Assembly: GCA_017523605.1 (NCBI GenBank)
Contig: JAFWVZ010000254.1
Location: 1 to 10,755, forward strand
From: Bacillota bacterium
GTDB taxonomy: Bacteria > Bacillota > Clostridia > Peptostreptococcales > Anaerovoracaceae
Length of the DNA: 10,755 bases
Direction of reading: 5' to 3'
Shown: positions 1 to 5,313 of the stretch, piece after piece
How the letters are laid out: every line of letters begins with the position of its first letter
How positions within the stretch are numbered: position 1 is the stretch's first letter
The notes under the pieces: model-generated
Told to the model about the DNA's origin: nothing
Seen by the model: the letters and a program-made list of their open reading frames with translations, nothing else
Database searches by the model: none
Translations under genes and position numbers: made by a program

Positions 1-150
1 GATGCCGCTGCGGCGTTTAAGCTCCGTTTTTATACGGTCCGTGTCTATCTTAAGTCCCGGAGGAAGTCCGTCGACTACGGCTCCTACGGCGGGTCCGTGG
101 GATTCCCCGAATAACGTTATTCTTATCGCTTTTCCGAAAGTATTGCTCAT
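1..150 (-). CDS. aroC: Chorismate synthase, N-terminal part (cut by the window start)
   Basis: Chorismate synthase converts 5-enolpyruvylshikimate-3-phosphate to chorismate, the last shikimate-pathway step, using reduced FMN. Only the first 50 codons lie in the window. They read MSNTFGKAIRITLFGESHGP and go on to a VVDGLPPGLKID segment. The N-terminal T-x-GESHG motif followed by DGLPPG is diagnostic of the family. The ATG (148-150) overlaps the aroB stop as ATGA, so the two genes are translationally coupled. The gene also has its own SD, AAGGAG, at 160-165, nine bases upstream. Being next to aroB, the previous-but-several step of the same pathway, supports the call. The rest of the protein lies beyond the left edge. 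Confidence 0.95.
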   Translation of the reverse strand, partial: MSNTFGKAIRITLFGESHGPAVGAVVDGLPPGLKIDTDRIKTELKRRSGI

Positions 151-1148
151 GCAAGCAGTCTCCTTCTAAGTTCTTCGAAGCTTACGCGCTCTATACGGGC
201 CTTGCCCGGTTCGTCGCAAGCGACTATGTCTATCGATCCGTCCGATGCTTTCTTGTCGCTGCGCATGTACTCTGACAGCTCTTCTTTGTCTGCTTCGGCT
301 TTTGTCGGAAGGCCCATTTTCCTGAGCACTTTCCGGAGCCTCTCCTTAAGGCCAGGGCCTGCGGCCGCTATCATTCCCATTGCGACGCATTCACCGTGAA
401 GGTAGCTTTCCAGACCCCCGCAGCTTTCCAGAGCGTGTCCCAGAGTGTGCCCGAAGTTAAGTAATTTGCGGTCTCCGGCTTCGCGTTCGTCGTTTTCAAC
501 GATATCTTTCTTTACCTTGAGCGACCTGGAGATGATCTCCTCCACGTGGTCCTTATAGTTTTCTTTCTCGAAGATCTCAAAAAGCCTTGGATCGCGTATG
601 GCTCCGGCCTTTACGGCTTCCGCCATGCCTCCCGCGAACTGCCTTTCGGGAAGCGTGGACAGGACGTCCGGGTCTATTATCACCGCGGAAGGCTGCCAGA
701 ACGCACCTACGATGTTCTTGGTCCCTTCGATGTCGAGCCCTGTCTTGCCGCCGATGCAGGAGTCGAGCTGCGAAAGGGTGGTGGTGGGTATCATTACGTA
801 CTTTATTCCGCGCATGTAAGTGGCTGCGGCAAAGCCTGCCAGATCTCCTGCGACACCGCCTCCGAGGGCAATGATGCAGTCGTTTCTGGAAATGCCGCAG
901 TCCAGCATGTCCGATACAAGTTCTTCGTAGACGTTTAAGTTCTTAGACGCTTCGCCCTGAGGGAACACGAAAAGATCCGCATCAGGGAACTGGCTGCGTA
1001 CGCAGTCGACCCAGACGGACGGAACACCGCTGTCCGTAACGATGAAGACCTTATGCTCCGCGCCGATAAGCTCTGCCGCTTTTTTCAGCGAGCCTCTTTC
1101 TATGTATACGGGATAGTTCCCGCCTGCTGTTTTGATGTTAAGGACCAT
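147..1148 (-). CDS. aroB: 3-dehydroquinate synthase
   Basis: AroB cyclises DAHP to 3-dehydroquinate, step two of the shikimate pathway, using NAD+ and a divalent metal in the cytoplasm. Visible motifs are the NAD-binding GGGVAGDLAGFAAATYMRG (96-114), IPTTTLSQLDSCIGGKTGLD (120-139), and the metal ligands Glu177 (in GGMAEAVKAG), His234 (in NFGHTLGH) and His251 (in LHGECVAMGM). I chose the ATG at 1148 (333 residues) rather than the one at 1190. The protein then begins MVLNIKTAGGNYPVYI, as the family does, and AAAGGAG lies four bases upstream (1153-1159). The upstream 14 codons look unrelated. At 333 residues it is shorter than the usual roughly 355-360. The deficit appears to fall between HGECVAMGM and KMGLPT, where the helical segment is abbreviated. 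It ends with a 4-base overlap into aroC. Confidence 0.96.
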   Translation of the reverse strand: MVLNIKTAGGNYPVYIERGSLKKAAELIGAEHKVFIVTDSGVPSVWVDCVRSQFPDADLFVFPQGEASKNLNVYEELVSDMLDCGISRNDCIIALGGGVAGDLAGFAAATYMRGIKYVMIPTTTLSQLDSCIGGKTGLDIEGTKNIVGAFWQPSAVIIDPDVLSTLPERQFAGGMAEAVKAGAIRDPRLFEIFEKENYKDHVEEIISRSLKVKKDIVENDEREAGDRKLLNFGHTLGHALESCGGLESYLHGECVAMGMIAAAGPGLKERLRKVLRKMGLPTKAEADKEELSEYMRSDKKASDGSIDIVACDEPGKARIERVSFEELRRRLLA

Positions 1149-1215
1149 GCTGCTCCTTTGCCCAGTCGCCTGTAACGCACAAAAAACCAAAAGTATCCTT
1201 CAATACCTTAATAAA

Positions 1216-1244
1216 ATCATAATATCGAAGATAATTATTTGCAA
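1216..1244 (-). promoter_or_regulatory. Predicted sigma-A promoter for aroB-aroC
   Basis: On the minus strand, TTGCAA (1239-1244) and TATGAT (1216-1221) are separated by exactly 17 bases. Both are close to the sigma-A consensus. Transcription would start near 1209, leaving a leader of about 60 bases before the aroB ATG. I see no riboswitch or T-box signature in that short leader. The call rests on consensus matching only. Confidence 0.6.
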
Positions 1245-1294
1245 GGTATTTCGATGCTCATGAACGTCCGCTGCGTTAATTCGCTACAAATCAT

Positions 1295-1322
1295 TTGAGA
1301 ACTTGCGCCGTTATGATATAAT
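1295..1322 (+). promoter_or_regulatory. Predicted extended -10 promoter, probably giving a leaderless mRNA
   Basis: TTGAGA (1295-1300), a 16-base spacer and a perfect TATAAT (1317-1322) preceded by TG in the extended -10 position (TGATATAAT) form the best promoter in the window. Only eight bases separate the -10 box from the ATG at 1331. Transcription should therefore begin at or within a base or two of the start codon. No SD lies in front of that ATG, which fits a leaderless transcript. It would drive the pseudouridine synthase, lepB, smpB and probably ssrA. Confidence 0.7.
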
Positions 1323-1330
1323 TATTTGCT

Positions 1331-2344
1331 ATGAAAGAACTGGTCATCTCCAAAAACGACAGCGGACAGAGGCTGGACAGGTTCCTTAAGAAGTATCTGG
1401 CCGGCGCGCCGCTTTCCGCGATATACAAGCTCATCCGCAAGGATCTTAAGGTCGGCGGACACCGCTGCCGCGAGGATCACATCCTTTCGGAAGGGGAGGT
1501 GCTGTGCTTCTACGTGCCGGATCAGGAACTGGATGCCTGGACCGAAAAGAAACCGCACAAAAGGGCAAAAAGACAGTTCCGCATAGTCTACGAGGACGAC
1601 AACATCCTTATCGTAAACAAGCCGTTCGGACTGCTGGTGCACGGCGATAAAAGCGAAAAGAAGGATACCCTGGCAAACCAGGTGGTAGACTATCTGATCG
1701 AGACCGGCGCTTACGAACCAAGAGCAGAGAAAAGCTTCGTGCCAAGTCCCGTCCACAGGCTGGACCGCAACACGACAGGTACGGTGGTGTTCGGAAAGAA
1801 TGCGGAAGCCCTTCGGGAACTTGCGGCATTGTTCCGCGAGGACGGAGCGGTATCAAAGTTCTACTACACCATAGTCCACGGCAGGCTTACGGAGGCCGTA
1901 AGGCTTAAAGGCAAGCTGCTCAAGGACGAAGAACGCAACGTCTGCCGCGTGCTCCCCGAAAGCGATGAGCGCGGCAAATACATAGAGACCGTCGTAAGCC
2001 CCGTCTACGCAGGAGAAGGTTCGCGCGGGTCCGGAAGGAACGCTGCAGGCTTCAGCATAGCGGACGTGGAGCTTGTTACCGGGCGCAGCCATCAGATAAG
2101 GGCGCACCTGGCCAGCATAGGGCATCCGATAGCAGGCGACGTAAAGTACGGCGGCAAGCGCACGCTGGTAAAGGATACGGGCATGGTCCTGGGCAACACC
2201 ACCCAGGCTCTGCACGCGTACAAGATAAGATTCAACAGGGCGGAAGGAACGCTGGAATACCTGAGCGGGCAGAGCTTTACGGCTCCGCTTCCTGAAGACT
2301 GGGAAGCTCTTCAGAAAGGATTGTTCGGAAAGGCAGTCATATAG
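1331..2344 (+). CDS. RluA-family (RluC/RluD-like) 23S rRNA pseudouridine synthase
   Basis: The enzyme isomerises uridine to pseudouridine in RNA, by family most likely in 23S rRNA. The 337 residues contain an N-terminal S4 RNA-binding domain (about 12-65: GQRLDRFLKKYL, KLIRKDLKVGG) and a linker. The catalytic domain follows, with VNKPFGLLVHG (95-104), the signature HRLDRNTTG (142-150; catalytic Asp145) and GRSHQIRAHLASIGHPIAGD (251-270). The S4 domain places it in the RluC/RluD branch, but which uridines it modifies cannot be told, so no symbol is given. The ATG is supported because the S4 domain starts ten residues later and no alternative start precedes it. It lacks an SD and appears leaderless. 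The TAG stop is directly followed by the lepB ATG. Confidence 0.93.
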   Translation: MKELVISKNDSGQRLDRFLKKYLAGAPLSAIYKLIRKDLKVGGHRCREDHILSEGEVLCFYVPDQELDAWTEKKPHKRAKRQFRIVYEDDNILIVNKPFGLLVHGDKSEKKDTLANQVVDYLIETGAYEPRAEKSFVPSPVHRLDRNTTGTVVFGKNAEALRELAALFREDGAVSKFYYTIVHGRLTEAVRLKGKLLKDEERNVCRVLPESDERGKYIETVVSPVYAGEGSRGSGRNAAGFSIADVELVTGRSHQIRAHLASIGHPIAGDVKYGGKRTLVKDTGMVLGNTTQALHAYKIRFNRAEGTLEYLSGQSFTAPLPEDWEALQKGLFGKAVI

Positions 2345-3010
2345 ATGAACGACGAAACACCCAAGGAAATAACTGCGGATAAAAAGCCGGAAGATAACGC
2401 AGTCAGGGAAAAAACTGCAGAAATAAAACCGGAAAGCAAAACGACTAAGGAAAAAGTCGTGGATAAGAAGCTGGAAGACAGCAGGCGGAATACCAGGGAG
2501 TGGATAAAGGATCTGGGGATAGCCGCGATCATAGCTGTCCTGTTCCTTCAGTTCTTCATGCCCACCATCGTAAGGGAACACTCCATGGAGAACACCCTTC
2601 TGCAGAACGACTACGTATTCGTAAGCCGCAGGTATTACACGTGGTTCAAGCATGATATCACACGCGGAGACATAATCGTGTTCAAGAGCGATCTTACTAC
2701 CTCTTCCGGCTCCGAGAAACTGCTCGTTAAAAGGATCATAGGCATTCCCGGAGACAGGGTCTCCATAGCGGACGGCGAAGTGTACGTTAACGGAGAGCCT
2801 TCCGACGAATCCTTTACCAAGGACGGCCGCACCGGAGGGAGCATGGCGGAGGTGACTGTGCCTGCCGGCCATGTATTCGTTATGGGAGACAATCGCCAGA
2901 ACAGCACGGACAGCCGCAGCCCGCTTGTGGGTTTCGTGGACATAAAAACCATTAAAGGAAAGGTAGTTTTCAGGCTTCTGCCGTTTAAGCGGCTCGGTCT
3001 GTTCGACTGA
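2345..3010 (+). CDS. lepB: Signal peptidase I
   Basis: SPase I cleaves signal peptides from secreted proteins at the outer face of the membrane by a Ser/Lys dyad. In the 221 residues I see a very charged cytoplasmic N-terminus (1-53). A single membrane anchor follows (about 57-76: GIAAIIAVLFLQFFMPTIV). The catalytic Ser80 is in REHSMENTL, Lys129 is in LVKRIIGIPGD, and the box E motif GDNRQNSTDSR lies at 180-190. One anchor is typical of Gram-positive enzymes. The N-terminal extension is Lys/Glu-rich with repeated blocks (ADKKPEDN, AEIKPESK, VDKKLEDS) and is longer than the few residues usual in Bacillus SipS. The ATG abuts the upstream stop; a weak SD (GGAAAGG, 2327-2333) is 11 bases away, so translational coupling is likely. 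Confidence 0.95.
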   Translation: MNDETPKEITADKKPEDNAVREKTAEIKPESKTTKEKVVDKKLEDSRRNTREWIKDLGIAAIIAVLFLQFFMPTIVREHSMENTLLQNDYVFVSRRYYTWFKHDITRGDIIVFKSDLTTSSGSEKLLVKRIIGIPGDRVSIADGEVYVNGEPSDESFTKDGRTGGSMAEVTVPAGHVFVMGDNRQNSTDSRSPLVGFVDIKTIKGKVVFRLLPFKRLGLFD

Positions 3011-3012
3011 TC

Positions 3013-3468
3013 ATGGCGGAAAGAAAACTCATAGCAAACAACAAGAAGGCCCGTCACGACTACTTCATAGAAGAGGAGTACGAGGCCGGAATAGTGCTTA
3101 CGGGTACGGAGATAAAGTCCCTGCGGGCCGGCGGAGTTAACCTGCGCGATTCCTTCGCCAAGGTTGAAAACTCCGAGGTCTTGGTATACAATATGCACAT
3201 CAGTCCTTACGAAAAGGGCAACAGGTTCAATACGGATCCCATGCGTCCCAAAAAATTGCTGCTCCACAAGAGGGAGATCAGAAAGCTTATCGGGCTGGTC
3301 AGCAAGCAGGGACTGACGCTGGTTCCGCTGGACGTGTACCTCAACAATAAGGGAATGGCCAAGCTTACGCTTGCAGTGGCAAGGGGCAAGAAGCTCTACG
3401 ACAAGCGCGAGGACATAGCCAAACGCGACGCGGCCCGCGACATAGACCGCAGGATGAAAGACAAATAG
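3013..3468 (+). CDS. smpB: SsrA-binding protein SmpB
   Basis: SmpB binds the tRNA-like domain of tmRNA and delivers it to stalled ribosomes for trans-translation. The 151 residues match the whole family: start MAERKLIANNKKARHDYFIEE, then EAGIVLTGTEIKSLRAG (25-41), NLRDSFAKV, the MHISPYEKGN motif (61-70), RPKKLLLHKREI, and a basic C-terminal tail ending KREDIAKRDAARDIDRRMKDK, which enters the mRNA channel. Length is normal. The start lies two bases after the lepB stop with no SD of its own, so it is probably translated by coupling. Its RNA partner ssrA begins about 19 bases after the stop, an arrangement common in Firmicutes. Confidence 0.97.
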   Translation: MAERKLIANNKKARHDYFIEEEYEAGIVLTGTEIKSLRAGGVNLRDSFAKVENSEVLVYNMHISPYEKGNRFNTDPMRPKKLLLHKREIRKLIGLVSKQGLTLVPLDVYLNNKGMAKLTLAVARGKKLYDKREDIAKRDAARDIDRRMKDK

Positions 3469-3482
3469 TACGCTTGGCGTAC
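3468..3482 (+). repeat. Perfect hairpin between smpB and ssrA
   Basis: GTACGC-TTG-GCGTAC is a perfect 6-bp inverted repeat with a 3-base loop. It overlaps the last base of the smpB stop codon and ends five bases before the predicted mature tmRNA 5' end. There is no T-run, so it is not an intrinsic terminator. I see no promoter in the gap, so ssrA is probably made from the smpB transcript or from a promoter inside smpB. The hairpin could mark the precursor 5' flank for processing; that role is inferred. Confidence 0.55.
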
Positions 3483-3487
3483 ATCCC

Positions 3488-3845
3488 GGGGGCGTAAAGG
3501 TTTCGACGGGGGTGTAGAAGCCGGGTAAGCGAGCCGGAGTCGACAGGGTCTCCGTTAAAAACTGTCCGTTTAAAATAAACGCTAAAAGAAACAACAATTT
3601 CGCATTCGCAGCATAATCGCTGCCCGCGCGTCGGCCTTAGGTCACCTGCAGCTTAAGATCCCGGCGTCGACCATGCAGGAAAACCTTCTTAAAGCTCCCG
3701 GTATAAGAAGGGACTCACGGGATAGGAAAGTGCGCGTCGTGCCGGCGGGCCGCGCATCTTCCGAAACTTAAACTACCGGCTGCGCTCGGAGAAAGCCTTG
3801 TGGAAATGCTTTCGGACGCGAGTTCGATTCTCGCCGCTTCCACCA
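3488..3845 (+). ncRNA. ssrA: Transfer-messenger RNA (tmRNA)
   Basis: tmRNA rescues stalled ribosomes and adds a degradation tag. The 5' end GGGGGCGTAAAGGTTTCGAC is the family signature. The 3' end carries GGACGCGAGTTCGATTCTCG (T arm: GCGAG/CTCGC around TTCGATT) and finishes CGCTTCC-A-CCA with an encoded CCA. The first seven bases pair with CGCTTCC to form the acceptor stem, with two G-U pairs, which fixes both ends and gives 358 nucleotides. It is a conventional one-piece molecule. The tag reading frame lies at 3581-3616. Its protein partner smpB is immediately upstream, and a strong terminator follows directly. Confidence 0.97.
3581..3616 (+). other. tmRNA tag-peptide reading frame (AKRNNNFAFAA)
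   Basis: Starting at the GCT resume codon after TAAAATAAAC, the frame reads Ala-Lys-Arg-Asn-Asn-Asn-Phe-Ala-Phe-Ala-Ala and ends with TAA. The A-rich upstream context and the Ala-Ala C-terminus are as expected for a ClpXP-recognised tag. The FAA ending, instead of the common LAA, and the basic KR near the front are less usual. The resume codon is assigned by analogy with other tmRNAs. Confidence 0.85.
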
Positions 3846-3848
3846 CAA

Positions 3849-3885
3849 AAAACAGCGACCTTCAGAAGGTCGCTGTTTTGTTTTT
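3849..3885 (+). terminator. Rho-independent terminator after ssrA
   Basis: AAAACAGCGACCTT (3849-3862) pairs perfectly with AAGGTCGCTGTTTT (3866-3879) around a CAG loop, and GTTTTT follows. It is a 14-bp stem whose A and T tracts could work in both directions. It starts four bases after the tmRNA CCA end and separates the housekeeping operon from the catabolic operon. Confidence 0.93.
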
Positions 3886-3957
3886 CATGCTGTCCGGCTG
3901 TCCGGCAGTTGCAGCAGGTGTGCGATTTCCGTACATGCGTGTGCGTCATTATCATTC

Positions 3958-3989
3958 TTCCAAAAGGCTTCTGCGGTTGTTATTATAAT
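3958..3989 (+). promoter_or_regulatory. Predicted promoter of the CoA-transferase/dehydratase operon
   Basis: The 153-base gap 3886-4038 contains an AT-rich block with TATTAT (3981-3986) and an overlapping perfect TATAAT (3984-3989). The block TATTATAATA is itself a 10-base palindrome. The only -35 at 17 bases is the poor TTCCAA (3958-3963). A good -10 with a weak -35 fits an activator-dependent promoter, which agrees with the LysR gene at the operon end. Elsewhere in the gap I see only a tandem 8-base repeat TGTCCGGC (3891-3906). Confidence 0.45.
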
Positions 3990-4005
3990 ATCAAGAGAGT
4001 GATAT
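3988..4005 (+). promoter_or_regulatory. Inverted repeat at the predicted operon start (candidate operator)
   Basis: ATATCA-AGAGAG-TGATAT is a perfect 6-bp inverted repeat with a 6-base spacer. It lies immediately downstream of the -10 box and covers the expected transcription start. The spacing does not fit the classical T-N11-A LysR box, because the symmetric T and A are ten bases apart. It could be an operator for another regulator or a short hairpin in the leader. Confidence 0.35.
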
Positions 4006-4038
4006 CATTCTCCGATCAAGGATAAGGAGGCCTAGGCA

Positions 4039-5298
4039 GTGGATACCGGAAGAGAGATCGGAAACGCGCGTCCGCCGCTTATGAGCGGTTACAGGGCGCT
4101 TGACCTGACTGATCCCCAGGGATACGTATGCGGAATGTTTCTGGCGGAGCTCGGATTTGAGGTGATCAAGGTCGAAAAGCCGGAAGGCGATCCCGGCCGT
4201 CTCAGATACCCGTTCATCGGAGGCAGCCCGGACAAGGAAAAAGGAATATACTGGAATTCATATAACGTGGATAAGAAGGGCATTACCTTAAACATCGAGA
4301 CCGAAAAAGGCCGGTCCATATTTAAGGAACTCGTAAAGAAGAGCGACGTAGTAATTGAATCGTTCGAGCCCGGTTATCTGGACGGTCTGGGTCTGGGCTA
4401 CGCGGAACTCAGCAAAGTCAATCCAAAGATCATACTCACTTCGATAACACCTTTCGGTCAGGATACTTCCAGACGGAACTACAAGGGAGGCGAGCTGATC
4501 TGCGATGCACTGGCAGGTGTCATGGACAATATCGGAGACGAAGACAGAGCGCCTCTGATAGAGCCCTCGGACACCTGTACTTTTTATGCAAACATCGCGG
4601 CGGCGACCGGAACCATAACGGCACTCTATGCAGCAAACCTGCAGGGTGAGGGTCAGCATGTGGATGTTTCAATAGAGGAGGCCGCGGCAAGCAGGAACCC
4701 CCAGGGCGAGATGAGCTGGATATTCGACCGGAAGATAGCCAAGCGCATGGGCCCGTACTCAAAGTACGGCATAGCCAAGGTCCGCACGGTATGGGAGTGC
4801 AGGGACGGATTCGTCAACTGGACGCTCTTTGCAGGCAGGATGGGCGCTAAGGGAAACGCTGCCCTCAGCGCGTGGATGAACGAAGACGGACTGGAGAATC
4901 CTTTGAACGGGATAGAAGACTGGAACAACTTCGACATGTCATCCATGACGGAAAAGGAACTGGACAACTGGGAAGAATGCATAGCCAGATTCTTCAGGAA
5001 TCATACCAAAAAAGAACTTGGCGAGGAGGGCGCAAAACGCAACCTTTCGGCTACGATCCTTGCCGGACCGGACGACATGCTCCGCAACGAGCACCTCATC
5101 AGCCGCGGATACTGGACGGAACTGGAAGGACCGGACGGAACAGTGCTTCCGCATCCCAAATACTGCCTGCTTAGCAGTGAGACGGAGAATTTCACAAGAA
5201 AAAGAGCGCCTTTCCTCGGAGAGGATAATGACTCGGTATATAAAGAACTGGGCATTAAGACCCCTCTGAAGGATCTTAAGGCCGAAGGCGTAATATAA
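4039..5298 (+). CDS. Family III (CaiB/BaiF) CoA-transferase, first paralogue
   Basis: Family III enzymes move CoA from an acyl-CoA to a free carboxylic acid through an aspartyl-CoA thioester, often with tight substrate specificity. The 419 residues begin ALDLTDPQGYVCGMFLAELG (20-39), then FEVIKVEKPEGDPGR (40-54), VVIESFEPGYLDGLGLGY (104-121), and GEGQHVDVSIEEAAA (203-217). These are the standard N-terminal landmarks. Asp178 in EPSDTCTFYAN aligns with the nucleophilic Asp169 of CaiB/formyl-CoA transferase. The GTG start is set by AAGGAGG (4024-4030), eight bases upstream. It is followed after 15 bases by a second, clearly different family member. Family III transferases with two subunits exist (BbsEF, SmtAB), so a heteromer is plausible. 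The substrate is not identifiable. Confidence 0.88.
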   Translation: MDTGREIGNARPPLMSGYRALDLTDPQGYVCGMFLAELGFEVIKVEKPEGDPGRLRYPFIGGSPDKEKGIYWNSYNVDKKGITLNIETEKGRSIFKELVKKSDVVIESFEPGYLDGLGLGYAELSKVNPKIILTSITPFGQDTSRRNYKGGELICDALAGVMDNIGDEDRAPLIEPSDTCTFYANIAAATGTITALYAANLQGEGQHVDVSIEEAAASRNPQGEMSWIFDRKIAKRMGPYSKYGIAKVRTVWECRDGFVNWTLFAGRMGAKGNAALSAWMNEDGLENPLNGIEDWNNFDMSSMTEKELDNWEECIARFFRNHTKKELGEEGAKRNLSATILAGPDDMLRNEHLISRGYWTELEGPDGTVLPHPKYCLLSSETENFTRKRAPFLGEDNDSVYKELGIKTPLKDLKAEGVI

Positions 5299-5310
5299 GG
5301 GGAGGTGATC
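5299..5310 (+). promoter_or_regulatory. Extended Shine-Dalgarno that fixes a TTG start
   Basis: The bases GGGGAGGTGATC (5299-5310), preceded by TAA, match the complement of the 16S rRNA 3' end over at least ten consecutive positions (GGAGGTGATC). The GTG at 5305 that could be read as a start is inside this site. The TTG at 5314, eight bases after the GGAGG core, is therefore the likely initiation codon of the second CoA-transferase. Confidence 0.75.
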
Positions 5311-5313
5311 AGA

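Noticed and set aside
1149..1190. AroB start at the ATG at 1190
   Set aside because: The 14 extra residues do not resemble the family N-terminus, and a good SD precedes the ATG at 1148.
1853..2872. Minus-strand open frame opposite the pseudouridine synthase and lepB
   Set aside because: It spans two well-identified genes on the other strand and has no recognisable motif.
2635..3597. Minus-strand open frame opposite lepB, smpB and the start of ssrA
   Set aside because: It runs through three confirmed genes and an RNA gene; it is a by-product of codon bias on the other strand.
3773..3955. Minus-strand open frame across the tmRNA 3' end with a SGENRTRVRK-like segment
   Set aside because: This is the familiar false protein read from the complement of a tRNA-like T arm and acceptor end; the tmRNA and its terminator fully explain the DNA.
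3798..4025. Plus-strand open frames starting inside the tmRNA 3' domain
   Set aside because: They overlap the tmRNA and terminator, have no SD and run into the promoter region; the composition is not protein-like.
3980..4030. Classical LysR box (T-N11-A) in front of the operon
   Set aside because: The inverted repeat there is symmetric with ten, not eleven, bases between T and A, so I only call it a generic candidate operator.
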